From contig NZ_LMXH01000003.1 in NCBI RefSeq assembly GCF_001541095.1, positions 124,001-188,000 of the forward strand: DNA of 64,000 nucleotides, in the 5' to 3' direction. Source of the stretch: Paenibacillus sp. FJAT-26967 (GTDB taxonomy: Bacteria > Bacillota > Bacilli > Paenibacillales > NBRC-103111). The notes below the pieces were generated by a model. It saw only the letters and a program-made list of their open reading frames with translations. It had not been told where the DNA came from and did no database searches. Positions 25,905 through 34,186 of the stretch are shown here, piece after piece. The first letter of the stretch is position 1, and each line of letters starts with the position of its first letter. The translations under genes were made by a program, and so were the position numbers.

Positions 25905-26654
25905 ATGGCTAATAAAAGAGTGGCAGTCATTACTGGGGGAGCTAGCGGAATCGGTAAACAAACGTGTCTGAAATTTGCCCGCAAAGGCGATCAGGTCGTG
26001 GTAGCCGATTTTAATGAACAGGCAGGAAATGAAGTTGTGGAAGCGATCAAAGCGGAAGGCGGAGAAGCGATCTTCGTCCAAACGGACGTGACTAAATTCG
26101 AAGACGTAGAAGCGCTCGTACAAAAAGCGGTCGATACGTTCGGGAGAATTGACGTGATGTTCAACAATGCGGGAATCGGACGCCTTACACCGGTCTTGGA
26201 TCAGAAGATGGAAGACTACCACGCGGTTATCAATGTGAATCTGCATGGGGTTACGCACGGAATTGTGGCGGCTGGCAGAAAAATGCGCGAGCTGGGCATC
26301 AAAGGCGTGATCATTAATACGACTTCTGTCTTTGGAATTTTGGCATCGCCTGGAACTTATGCTTATCATGCAACCAAAGGTGCGGTTAACATGATGACCA
26401 AATCGGCGGCACTTGATCTGGCCGAATATGGCATTCGTGTCGTAGGCGTGGCTCCCGGAGCAGTAGATACACCGATTATTCAGGGCTATAAAGACAGCGG
26501 TCTGATCGATTCCATGAAAGCCAAAGTCATCGGCAACAAATTAACGCAGCCTGAGCAGGTAGCGGATACGGTTTACCTTGTTTCCCTGGATGAAGCCAGC
26601 GCGATTAACGGCAGCGTAGTGATGGCGGATGAGGGCTTCGCTTCCTTTAAATAA
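25905..26654 (+). CDS. SDR family oxidoreductase
   Basis: 249-aa classical short-chain dehydrogenase: cofactor motif TGGASGIG, NNAG, catalytic Ser in INTTSVFG and Tyr/Lys in YHATKGA. The acidic residue after strand 2 (VVADFNE) points to NAD rather than NADP. The substrate is unknown. The ribosome site TAGGAGGAATC is strong. Divergent LysR control is likely. Confidence 0.88.
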   Translation: MANKRVAVITGGASGIGKQTCLKFARKGDQVVVADFNEQAGNEVVEAIKAEGGEAIFVQTDVTKFEDVEALVQKAVDTFGRIDVMFNNAGIGRLTPVLDQKMEDYHAVINVNLHGVTHGIVAAGRKMRELGIKGVIINTTSVFGILASPGTYAYHATKGAVNMMTKSAALDLAEYGIRVVGVAPGAVDTPIIQGYKDSGLIDSMKAKVIGNKLTQPEQVADTVYLVSLDEASAINGSVVMADEGFASFK

Positions 26655-26715
26655 GGTTCCGCGGCGTGGAAATTCCAATCCATTATCGCGCGAAAAGTTA
26701 GACTAGAAATAAATC

Positions 26716-26760
26716 AGCCTGCAAACTTAGCTCCCGGGGAGCAGAGTTTGCAGGCTTTTT
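26716..26760 (+). terminator. Terminator of the SDR gene
   Basis: AGCCTGCAAACT ... AGTTTGCAGGCT with an inner GCTCCCGGGGAGC hairpin, followed by a T run. Confidence 0.85.
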
Positions 26761-27049
26761 GTGTGGAATCGGCGGTGTAGAAAATCAGACAGGCTATGCG
26801 CCGGCAAGGAGCGGCCGCAGCAGGGAGCTTCGCAGCGCTTGAAGCTTCGTGCACGCGCTGCGGCGCAGGCGTCAGATGGACAAAGGATGGACCGGAATTG
26901 AGCGCGGCTTCATCCGGAGAGATTACAGCGGCCCGAGTCGTGGTTATCCGGGCTGGGATAGCACCCTGGAGCAGTCACCGAGCAGAGCCCCTGAGCAGAA
27001 CTCTTGAGCAGAGTCCGCTCTCCCAACACGGTGCTCTGCCAGAGGCGCC
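26761..27049. other. GC-rich gene-free stretch with GAGCAG repeats
   Basis: No gene is supported here. Four GAGCAG hexamers occur at 26969, 26980, 26993 and 27006 (11-13 bases apart), a weak degenerate tandem repeat just after the stop of the minus-strand reductase gene. No terminator with a T run was seen for that gene. Confidence 0.4.
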
Positions 27050-28714
27050 CTAGGAGCCTGCGGGCCTGTAACCGGCAATCTCATACGATCTGTAGCCGCC
27101 TGTCAGATTCAGCACAGAGAAGCCGTTCTGAATCAGGATACGGGAGGCCGTGTAACCTCGCAGGCCCACCTGGCAGTACACGACGACTTCCCTGGAACGG
27201 TCCAGTTCGTCAAGCCGGCCGCGCAGATCATCCACCGGAATGTTGACTGCACCGGGGATGCACCCTTTGGCGAATTCGCCGGGCGTACGCACGTCGACGA
27301 GCAGCGCAGCTTCGGGTAATCCTCCGCCGGCAAGCTGAGCCGCCGTAATGACAGGCGACAGGCCCTGCAGCGCATTCACCGCGACGAAGCCGGCCATATT
27401 CACCGGGTCCTTAGCCGATGAATATGGCGGCGCATAGGCCAGCTCAAGCTCGGCGAGATCGTGTACGGTACCCTTAAGGCGCATGACGGTCGCAATCACA
27501 TCGATGCGCTTGTCGGTGCCGCTGCGTCCGAAAGCCTGCGCTCCCAAGATGGCCCCTTCCCGGTCAAAGATCAGCTTGAGCGTGATGGGGGAGGCGCCTG
27601 GATAGTAGCCCGCGTGGGAGCCGGGATGCACCGTGACCGTATGATACGGTGTGCCTGCCTTGGTCAGCGCGCGTTCATTCTTACCGGTGGAAGCCCCGGT
27701 CAGACCGAACACTTTGAGGATGCTCGTCCCTTGCGAGCCCCTGTAGATTGAATTCAGACCGCAGAGATGGTCTGCGGCAATCCGGCCTTGCTTGTTGGCC
27801 GGCCCTGCAAGCGGGATGGCCGCCGGGCTGCCGCTGACGAAGTCAGTGACCTCGACGGCATCGCCGACAGCGTAGATGCCGGCAACGGCGGTCTGCATGT
27901 GTGCGTCGACCCGGATATGACCGCGCGGCCCCAGCTCGATCCCGGTGTCCTTCAGGAAGGCGGTCTCCGGCACGACACCGATCGACAGTACCACGAGATC
28001 CGCCGGTACGGCTTCCCGGCCGGATAGTTCCACGTGGAGTCCGCCGTCTTCCGCCGCGCGGAAAGCTTCCACGGAGGTGCCGAGGATGAGGCGGACGCCG
28101 TGGTCCTCCAGCTCCTTCTCCGCCAGGGTAACTATGTCGGCGTCGAAAGGAGCCAGGAGATGAGGCGCCGCCTCAATCAGGGTTACGTCAAGCCCCCTCT
28201 CCCGCAGCACCTCGGCCATCTCGACGCCGATAAATCCACCGCCGACGACCGTGACCCGGCGGACCTGCTCTTCATCGACCAGAGCCTTGATCCGGTCGGT
28301 GTCCGGTATGCTGCGGAGTGTGGCGATCCGCGGATGCCCGATCCCTGGAATCTTAGGGCGGATAGGCATCGCTCCCGGCGAGAGGATCAGCTGATCGAAG
28401 GTCTCTTCATAGGTCCCCTGCTCCTGGCTGTGCACCGTGACGGTCCTGGCCGCGGTGTTGACGGAAACCGCCTCGCTGCGGGTTCGCACATCGATATTGA
28501 ACCGTTTCTTCATCATTTCCGGCGTCTGTACGAGCAGCTTGGACCGCTCTTTAATGGTTCCGCCGATATAGTAAGGCAGGCCGCAGTTGGCGAACGAAAT
28601 GTGCTCGCCGCGCTCCAGCATGATAATTTCTGCCGTCAAGTCCAGCCGGCGCAGGCGCGCAGCCGCGGATGCTCCTCCTGCAACCCCCCCGATAATAATT
28701 ACTTTTTTGCTCAT
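27050..28714 (-). CDS. CoA-disulfide reductase with C-terminal rhodanese domain
   Basis: 554-aa FAD enzyme of the CoADR-Rhd type. FAD motif IIIGGVAGGASAAARLRR; single redox Cys44 in SFANCGLPYYIGG; NAD(P)H motif VVGGGFIGVEMAE; second FAD motif IYAVGDAVEV; dimerisation Tyr pair in AYAPPYSSAKDPVN. The rhodanese domain (about 450-550) has DVRTPGEFAKG and active Cys near 513 (VVYCQVGLRG). Such enzymes reduce CoA disulfide and CoA persulfide or polysulfide. It lies 37 bases after the ArsR gene in one operon. Confidence 0.92.
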   Translation of the reverse strand: MSKKVIIIGGVAGGASAAARLRRLDLTAEIIMLERGEHISFANCGLPYYIGGTIKERSKLLVQTPEMMKKRFNIDVRTRSEAVSVNTAARTVTVHSQEQGTYEETFDQLILSPGAMPIRPKIPGIGHPRIATLRSIPDTDRIKALVDEEQVRRVTVVGGGFIGVEMAEVLRERGLDVTLIEAAPHLLAPFDADIVTLAEKELEDHGVRLILGTSVEAFRAAEDGGLHVELSGREAVPADLVVLSIGVVPETAFLKDTGIELGPRGHIRVDAHMQTAVAGIYAVGDAVEVTDFVSGSPAAIPLAGPANKQGRIAADHLCGLNSIYRGSQGTSILKVFGLTGASTGKNERALTKAGTPYHTVTVHPGSHAGYYPGASPITLKLIFDREGAILGAQAFGRSGTDKRIDVIATVMRLKGTVHDLAELELAYAPPYSSAKDPVNMAGFVAVNALQGLSPVITAAQLAGGGLPEAALLVDVRTPGEFAKGCIPGAVNIPVDDLRGRLDELDRSREVVVYCQVGLRGYTASRILIQNGFSVLNLTGGYRSYEIAGYRPAGS

Positions 28715-28751
28715 AAAGAATCTCTCCCTTGTCCGGTTAAGACCGCTATAA

Positions 28752-29015
28752 TTAGAATAAAACGTCCAACAATTCTTTCACTTTCTCCTGCTTCAGCCGG
28801 TAGAAGACTTCGAGGCCCCTGCGAGAGCCTTCTATAATCCCTGCCGCCCGAAGTTTCTGCAGATGCATCGATAGTGTGGACTGCTGCAGCTCCAGACACT
28901 GCTGCATGTCGCTGACCTTGCAGCTTCCTTTGTCTGCGAGACCTTTCACGATGCATAGGCGGACCGGATGGCCCAGAGCCTTGAGCAGTTCCGCATTCGT
29001 CTGATATTGCTCCAT
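28752..29015 (-). CDS. ArsR family repressor, likely sulfide/persulfide responsive
   Basis: 87-aa winged-helix protein: LLKALGHPVRLCIVKGL, GSCKVSDMQQ, recognition helix QQSTLSMHLQKLRAAGI, then GLEVFYRL. Three Cys (21, 32, 40) include the pair C32 and C40 near the DNA-binding helix. With the CoADR-Rhd gene directly downstream, a persulfide-sensing role like BigR/SqrR is the best inference, although the Cys positions are not the same as in those proteins. AAGGTGAG precedes the ATG. A dyad 47 bases upstream is the likely operator. Confidence 0.82.
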   Translation of the reverse strand: MEQYQTNAELLKALGHPVRLCIVKGLADKGSCKVSDMQQCLELQQSTLSMHLQKLRAAGIIEGSRRGLEVFYRLKQEKVKELLDVLF

Positions 29016-29061
29016 ATAATCTCACCTTTTCCATGTTCCTTTGATAGGAATAATGTCTTTG

Positions 29062-29087
29062 TATCATAATATCATGATATATTGATA
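29062..29087. promoter_or_regulatory. Candidate ArsR operator: 26-bp near-perfect dyad
   Basis: 26-bp AT-rich inverted repeat with 12 of 13 base pairs minus one mismatched pair at each side of position 67/68 (11 of 13 pairs match); the central ATATCATGATAT (29069-29080) is perfect. It lies upstream of the arsR-type gene and 140 bases before the divergent response regulator. Confidence 0.6.
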
Positions 29088-29228
29088 TAGACTGTGATAA
29101 TTCTCACAACAGATTCTTGTACAAACGTAACCGGGTCTGGATACTCATACAATCCGTCTGCCATGGGATTCATGGTTTATTAGTAGAATATCTGCCCGGA
29201 ATCGGCATCTGGAAAGGAAGAGCGCCCT

Positions 29229-29930
29229 TTGAAACCTATAGGCAAATCTGTCTTGATTGTGGAAGATGACCGTCAAATCAGACATCTGATTAAGCTTTAT
29301 CTGGAAAAAGCGGGTTACGATGTGCAGGAAGCGGCCGACGGGGAAGAAGGCTTACGGCTGTTCGAGAGCTATGATCCGTGCTTCGTCATTCTGGATCTGA
29401 TGCTGCCGGGACTCTCTGGGGAGGAGCTGTGCCGCATAATCAGAGCGGACTACCGCAGCGACATTCCGATCCTGATCCTGACGGGGAAAGCGGAAGAGAA
29501 GGACCGGATCAGAGGGCTGCAGATGGGTGCGGATGACTATGTCACCAAGCCCTTCAGCCCGGCTGAGCTGGTTGTCAGAGTCGGGACCGTGCTTCGTCGG
29601 ACTTCGGAGAGGTGCGGCAAAATCAGCTTCCGGGGCCTGACGGCCAAGCTGCACCGCAGGGAAGCCAAATACAAAGGAAAGCTGCTTCCGCTGACGCTGC
29701 ATGAATTCCATCTGCTCTATTATTTCATGAAGCATCCGAATCAGATCGTGACCAGGGAGCAAATACTGAGGGAGCTTTATCCGAATCATACAAAGCTGGT
29801 TATAGAGCGGACAATCGACGTCCATGTGAGCAAGCTGCGGGAAAAACTCGCAGCCGCAGCTCCAAACGCAGAGGCGGCGGATTTTATTGAGACGATCCGC
29901 GGGATGGGGTATCGGTTTGTCTCTTATTAA
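29229..29930 (+). CDS. OmpR/PhoB family response regulator (no adjacent kinase)
   Basis: 233 aa. The receiver domain has EDD, phospho-acceptor Asp in VILDLMLPGLSG, Thr in LILTGKAEEKD and Lys in TKPFSPAE. The winged helix ends ERTIDVHVSKLREKL and TIRGMGYRF. Translated from TTG after AAAGGAAGAG. No histidine kinase is encoded nearby. The next genes, 225 bases on, form a thiol-redox operon that it may control. Confidence 0.88.
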   Translation: MKPIGKSVLIVEDDRQIRHLIKLYLEKAGYDVQEAADGEEGLRLFESYDPCFVILDLMLPGLSGEELCRIIRADYRSDIPILILTGKAEEKDRIRGLQMGADDYVTKPFSPAELVVRVGTVLRRTSERCGKISFRGLTAKLHRREAKYKGKLLPLTLHEFHLLYYFMKHPNQIVTREQILRELYPNHTKLVIERTIDVHVSKLREKLAAAAPNAEAADFIETIRGMGYRFVSY

Positions 29931-30154
29931 CAAGGCCTGCTGCTATGGATATGCCGTCTTGCGCTTGAGGTTATTCAATCAGATGCCTTCTTTACAGAGG
30001 TAAGCGAATTTTGGCCTCTATTCGAATGAAAAGAAATTCCGGTAACTTTATAGAAACTTAACAATCCCCGGCTATACTGATCTCCAGTGGGACGCCCTTT
30101 GATCAGGCGGGTATACTCGTATTCGCATCTCGGGTATGGAAGGAGAGAGGAAGC

Positions 30155-30814
30155 ATGCAGACGATGAAAATAGGTCCTTTTCTCTTGAATATGCAGATTG
30201 TGCTATATCTGTTGTTCGGGATTGCGGCGCTGCTGGCCGCGCGGCTTTATTTGAAGAAAGATCCGGACAGAGGAGTTGTCTTCTCATCACTTGAAAATGC
30301 ATTTCTTATCTGGATTCTCGTCTGGAAAGGGAGCGTACTCGTTTTTGATCCTCTCAGCGTGATCCGTTATCCGATGTCCCTTCTTTATTTTACAGCAGGT
30401 GAAAAAGGCATCTGGCTGGCATGGGCGGCTGCAGGAGCCTATATGTGGGCCAGGATTGCCAGACGGAAGCACAGCTTCCAGGCTGCCGCTCCCGCTATGG
30501 CTGCAGGTCTGCTGGCAGGCTGGACGACCTACTCCGCTCTGCAGGCATGGCTGCAGCAGGAGCACCTGCTCCCTTATGTGCTCCAGGCGGCACTAGCCGG
30601 TGTCCTGCTCCTATCACTGGTGGGAGGCAGACTGCCGCCGAATAGGAGGCTTCTAAGCCTGGGCCTGTGGCTTAGTCTCGGGCAGACGGCCATTCTGTTC
30701 ACGGTTAATGTCCGTGAACCGGTACTGCTGTCATTCAGCAAGGAGCAACTGCTGCTTCTGCTTGCGGCTGCCGTCATCCTGATCGTGAGGAACAAACCGG
30801 ATGAAGATCGTTAG
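30155..30814 (+). CDS. Polytopic membrane protein of unknown function (thiol-redox operon)
   Basis: 219 aa with about six or seven hydrophobic helices. The N-terminus (MKIGPFLLNMQIVLYLLFGI) faintly recalls prolipoprotein diacylglyceryl transferase, but the catalytic HGGLGGR-like motif is missing, so it is not that enzyme. I do not recognise the family. It has AAGGAGAGAGG before the ATG and its stop is 9 bases before ccdA, so it works with CcdA and the ResA-like thioredoxin. Confidence 0.7.
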   Translation: MQTMKIGPFLLNMQIVLYLLFGIAALLAARLYLKKDPDRGVVFSSLENAFLIWILVWKGSVLVFDPLSVIRYPMSLLYFTAGEKGIWLAWAAAGAYMWARIARRKHSFQAAAPAMAAGLLAGWTTYSALQAWLQQEHLLPYVLQAALAGVLLLSLVGGRLPPNRRLLSLGLWLSLGQTAILFTVNVREPVLLSFSKEQLLLLLAAAVILIVRNKPDEDR

Positions 30815-30823
30815 GAGGATGGA

Positions 30824-31546
30824 ATGGATAACATAACTTTATGGGTCGCATTCGCGGCGGGAGTGCTCTCCTTTATGTCGCCGTGTGTATTTCCGCTCGT
30901 ACCGGCGTATGTCTCCCATTTGACGGGAGCTACGGTCGAGGGGGGGCGGATTGATGTTAATAAAAAACTGCTGCTTATCCGTTCCCTGTTTTTCATTGCC
31001 GGATTCAGCGCCGTGTTTATTGCAATGGGAACTTCTGCTTCGCTGTTAGGGCGTTTTTTTGCCGAATATCGCGAGCTGATCAGTAAACTAAGCGGCTTGC
31101 TTATCGTCGTCTTCGGTTTGCAGATGGCAGGTCTTCTTAACTTCCGGATTCTTATGGGCCAGAAGAACTGGGAAAGCAAGCGGCAGGCAGGAGGCGGGAA
31201 TTTCGTTTCTTTCATGGTCGGGCTTGCTTTCGGTACGGGCTGGACGCCCTGCGTCGGTCTCGCTCTCTCCGGCATTCTGCTGCTGGCCGGATCATCGGAT
31301 ACCATGTGGAGCGGGGCACTCATGCTGCTGATTTATTCGATCGGAATGGGAATTCCCTTCCTGATTATTTCCCTGATGATTACCTGGTCCGTTAAGTTTC
31401 TGAAGAAGATCAACCGCTGGCTGCCGCTTCTGACAATCATCAACGGATGGATCTTCATCGTCATGGGGGCGCTGCTTTTTACCGGCCAACTGCAAAGAAT
31501 AAGTGCCTATCTGGCCCGTTTCACCTTTTTTGGCATAACCTTGTAA
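30824..31546 (+). CDS. ccdA: CcdA-type thiol-disulfide transmembrane electron carrier
   Basis: 240-aa membrane protein of the CcdA/DsbD-core family with six helices and the two redox Cys in MSPCVFPLVPAY and GTGWTPCVGLAL. It carries reducing power from cytoplasmic thioredoxin to extracytoplasmic thioredoxin-like proteins. GGAGGATGG precedes the ATG. The partner is most likely the ResA-like protein encoded 18 bases downstream. Confidence 0.93.
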   Translation: MDNITLWVAFAAGVLSFMSPCVFPLVPAYVSHLTGATVEGGRIDVNKKLLLIRSLFFIAGFSAVFIAMGTSASLLGRFFAEYRELISKLSGLLIVVFGLQMAGLLNFRILMGQKNWESKRQAGGGNFVSFMVGLAFGTGWTPCVGLALSGILLLAGSSDTMWSGALMLLIYSIGMGIPFLIISLMITWSVKFLKKINRWLPLLTIINGWIFIVMGALLFTGQLQRISAYLARFTFFGITL

Positions 31547-31564
31547 GCGAAAGGAGAGAAAGGG

Positions 31565-32122
31565 ATGAAGAAAAGCATACTCGGAATGTTGATCCTTGCG
31601 GGTCTGATCGCATACGGTTTCTACGATTACTACAATTCTAAGAATGAGGAGCTTTCTCCGGGAGCCCAGGTCGATGTTTCCAATAGGGAGGAAGGAATCC
31701 AGAAAGGCCAGATTGCTCCTGACTTTGACTTGACAGACCTGGCGGGTAATCCCGTTAAACTGTCCGAATACCGCGGTAAAACGGTATTTGTGAACTTCTG
31801 GGCGACATGGTGCCCGCCCTGCCGGGCAGAAATGCCTCATATGCAGAAAGTCCATGATAAGTATAAGGATAAGAATGTCGTATTCCTGGCGGTGAACCTG
31901 ACCCATACCGAAGAAAAACCTGCGGCAGTCCATGAGTTTGCAGATAATTACGGGCTGACTTTTCCTATCGTGCTGGATGAAGAAGGTAAGGTCTCGAAGA
32001 AGTACCAGATCGTTGCCTATCCCACCACCTATATTGTGGACAAACAAGGCGTGATCCGGGAAAAATACCAGGGCGCCATCAATGATGAAATCATGGAAGA
32101 TGCTATCAAGCGCTTTAAATAA
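31565..32122 (+). CDS. ResA/StoA-type membrane-anchored thioredoxin
   Basis: 185 aa: uncleaved signal-anchor (4-22), then a TlpA/ResA fold with active site NFWATWCPPCRAEMP, the central Glu-containing insert and the cis-Pro in AYPTTYIVD. These proteins reduce apocytochrome c Cys residues (ResA) or act in spore cortex formation (StoA); which one cannot be told here, since no cytochrome c assembly genes follow. It receives electrons from CcdA. Confidence 0.9.
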   Translation: MKKSILGMLILAGLIAYGFYDYYNSKNEELSPGAQVDVSNREEGIQKGQIAPDFDLTDLAGNPVKLSEYRGKTVFVNFWATWCPPCRAEMPHMQKVHDKYKDKNVVFLAVNLTHTEEKPAAVHEFADNYGLTFPIVLDEEGKVSKKYQIVAYPTTYIVDKQGVIREKYQGAINDEIMEDAIKRFK

Positions 32123-32127
32123 CGGAT

Positions 32128-32146
32128 AAAATCCCCGGGGATTTTT
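32128..32146 (+). terminator. Terminator of the ccdA operon
   Basis: AAAATCCCC directly followed by GGGGATTTTT; compact perfect palindrome ending in a T run. Confidence 0.7.
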
Positions 32147-32160
32147 GTATGATGCAGAGT

Positions 32161-33642
32161 TTATAGATTGTTCTTGTATAGACGTTTGGCTTTGTACATT
32201 TCAGAGTCTGCTGCGTGGATAATTTCGTCCACCGTTACTTCCATGCTGGATTGAAATACGAATAAACCATGGCTTAGAGATAAGGTGAACGGCTGTCTGT
32301 GAAACTGGTTCAGCTTTCTGATCTCACCGCGGATCTCTCGCCATATTAGCCGGACATCAGCCAGACTTCTATGAAAGACGATTACAAACTCATCGCCGCC
32401 ATAGCGGAACAAGTAATCTTGGGGGTCAATGCCGCTTTGCATCACCCGGCAAGCCGCGTGAATCAGCTGATCCCCTTCGGCATGCCCGTAGCGGTCGTTA
32501 ACCTCTTTAAGGTTATTGATATCGACGAAGCAGACGACGAATTCGGATCCCAGTTCCTTGGCCTGCTCCATTTCTTCTTGAAGAAGGGCAAGACCGTGTC
32601 TTCTGTTCAGAACCCCGGTCATCGCATCGGTTGAAGCATGTTTAGTCAGCTCGATTTCGACCTTTTTCAGCTCCGTAATATCGGTAATTCCCGCGAGAAT
32701 ACAGCTTTCATTCTCAAACTCGATCTGCTCATAGTTTATCATGGCCCATTTGGTGGTCTGCTGTGGCAGGGTAAGCTGGCAAATATGATTCTGGATGCTG
32801 CCTGTGCGCGACAGCTCTTCCATGATAGCCTGTTGATCGGCCCGGCTTCGATAAGTAATTCCGGCGTCGATTGCAGATACATTGTCGGAATGAATGTGAT
32901 AATACTCGGCTGCTTTTGCGTTGAGCAGCAGGATTTTGTCATCGCGTATTCTGGATAGAACGAGCGGATACGGATTTACCGCAAACAGCTTCCGCAGACT
33001 TTCCTCCTGCTTCTGGAGCATCTCGGTGTGGGTGAAATCTTTTTGCCGGAAATGATAGAAGGTGCTGACGATAAAGAAAGCGATGACGGCCGTTGCCGTC
33101 GTGTTGGTCTGTTTGCTTAACAATGTATACTTATCGTGGCTGGTCAGGAACAGGACTATCAGGAACAAAGGATGAACAGAAAGCAGAAGGAACAGAAAAT
33201 TTCTAGGTTTGAGAGGAAGGACAATAGCTGTGCTGAGCAAGATGATGATATACGCATCCACGTTTCCTGTCAGACTCTGGCTGTTAAGCGAAGAGGCTGC
33301 ACCGATCCATATATAATAGCCGGCATACAAGTGGATGAGAAGAACAGGTCCGAGCATTCCTTTAAAAGAAGGCTTCCTGCTGTATACACGGTATAAGCCG
33401 AGAAAGAGTGCGGATACAGGGAGGCTGGCGCTATGAATCAGGATAGATCCGAGACGGTAACCGGAGAAAGGAAAATCCTTGAGCTGAACAAAATCGATAT
33501 AAAAATAGTAGGGATAAGTCACAATCAGCAGAATCGAAATGAAGCGGATCCGTAGCAGAAGGTGGCGTGTATGGGATTCGTCGAAAAAAGCGCGGGCACC
33601 GGACGGCTGCAGGAAAGAAGACATGGGAGACAAGGGATTCAT
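32161..33642 (-). CDS. Membrane GGDEF diguanylate cyclase with PAS domain
   Basis: 493 aa. Residues 25-195 contain six membrane helices, about 210-325 a PAS domain (KLFAVNPYPLVLSRI, CILAGITDITELKKVE), and 330-493 a GGDEF domain. The active site RYGGDEF is intact (makes c-di-GMP), as are STDAMTGVLNRRHG and VDINNLKEVNDRYGH. The inhibitory I-site RxxD five residues before GGDEF is replaced by DPQD, so product inhibition is probably lost. No clear ribosome site precedes the ATG, so the start is uncertain. Confidence 0.87.
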   Translation of the reverse strand: MNPLSPMSSFLQPSGARAFFDESHTRHLLLRIRFISILLIVTYPYYFYIDFVQLKDFPFSGYRLGSILIHSASLPVSALFLGLYRVYSRKPSFKGMLGPVLLIHLYAGYYIWIGAASSLNSQSLTGNVDAYIIILLSTAIVLPLKPRNFLFLLLSVHPLFLIVLFLTSHDKYTLLSKQTNTTATAVIAFFIVSTFYHFRQKDFTHTEMLQKQEESLRKLFAVNPYPLVLSRIRDDKILLLNAKAAEYYHIHSDNVSAIDAGITYRSRADQQAIMEELSRTGSIQNHICQLTLPQQTTKWAMINYEQIEFENESCILAGITDITELKKVEIELTKHASTDAMTGVLNRRHGLALLQEEMEQAKELGSEFVVCFVDINNLKEVNDRYGHAEGDQLIHAACRVMQSGIDPQDYLFRYGGDEFVIVFHRSLADVRLIWREIRGEIRKLNQFHRQPFTLSLSHGLFVFQSSMEVTVDEIIHAADSEMYKAKRLYKNNL

Positions 33643-34186
33643 CCTTTATGGAGATACGTTTTAAGACTATTTTAACGTACCGGAAAGTTACCATTCAATA
33701 TAACATGACTAATAAAGGTGATAGAAAAGGACTGTTTTTGCCTCTTTGTCACAGAAAATTCCATTAGTAAACAGCATTTATCCATATATGCCGGAACCTT
33801 AGGCTGTGCAAGAACGTTAAAATGAAATAGGCAGCGCGAAGAATAGGGACCAAGGGAAAAAGGGAGGAATTCAACGGGGATACAATCTTTGCTATTTTGA
33901 CGGATAGGTGGTAGAATTAACGGTTCGTATAAAATAAAACCCTCTCGCGGGTTAACGCAAAAGGGTCTTGAAAAACAACCGTTATTATGTTAAAATTACA
34001 TGTGCTCAATTTTGTATAGGTATTTTAAATATATCATAATTTTACACTAGCGTCAATACTTATACTTTGTAAGGTACTATGAGGGATGGAAGCATCACCT
34101 GCGGGCTTATCAACACAGGTTAGCTTATAGAATAGCTTGCTGGAAGCAAGGCTAGGCCCGATTTCAGGAAGCAGGGAGCTGAACGA
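33643..34186. other. AT-rich intergenic region with a structured element
   Basis: 544 bases without a supported gene. The only structure I see is the 67-base element at 33918-33984. The DNA after it is very AT-rich (ATATATCATAATTTTAC) and probably holds the promoter of the sigma factor gene, but no convincing -35/-10 pair stands out. Confidence 0.5.
33918..33984 (+). other. Candidate structured RNA or regulatory element
   Basis: Closing arms TAACGGTT (33918-33925) and AACCGTTA (33977-33984) are exact complements. Inside, AACCC-TCTCGC-GGGTT forms a hairpin. There is no T run right after the closing stem. No known riboswitch class was recognised. Confidence 0.3.

Noticed and set aside
26796-27053. 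85-codon plus-strand open frame after the SDR terminator
   Set aside because: Ala/Arg/Ser-rich low-complexity translation of GC-rich DNA, no ribosome site, ends at the reductase stop.
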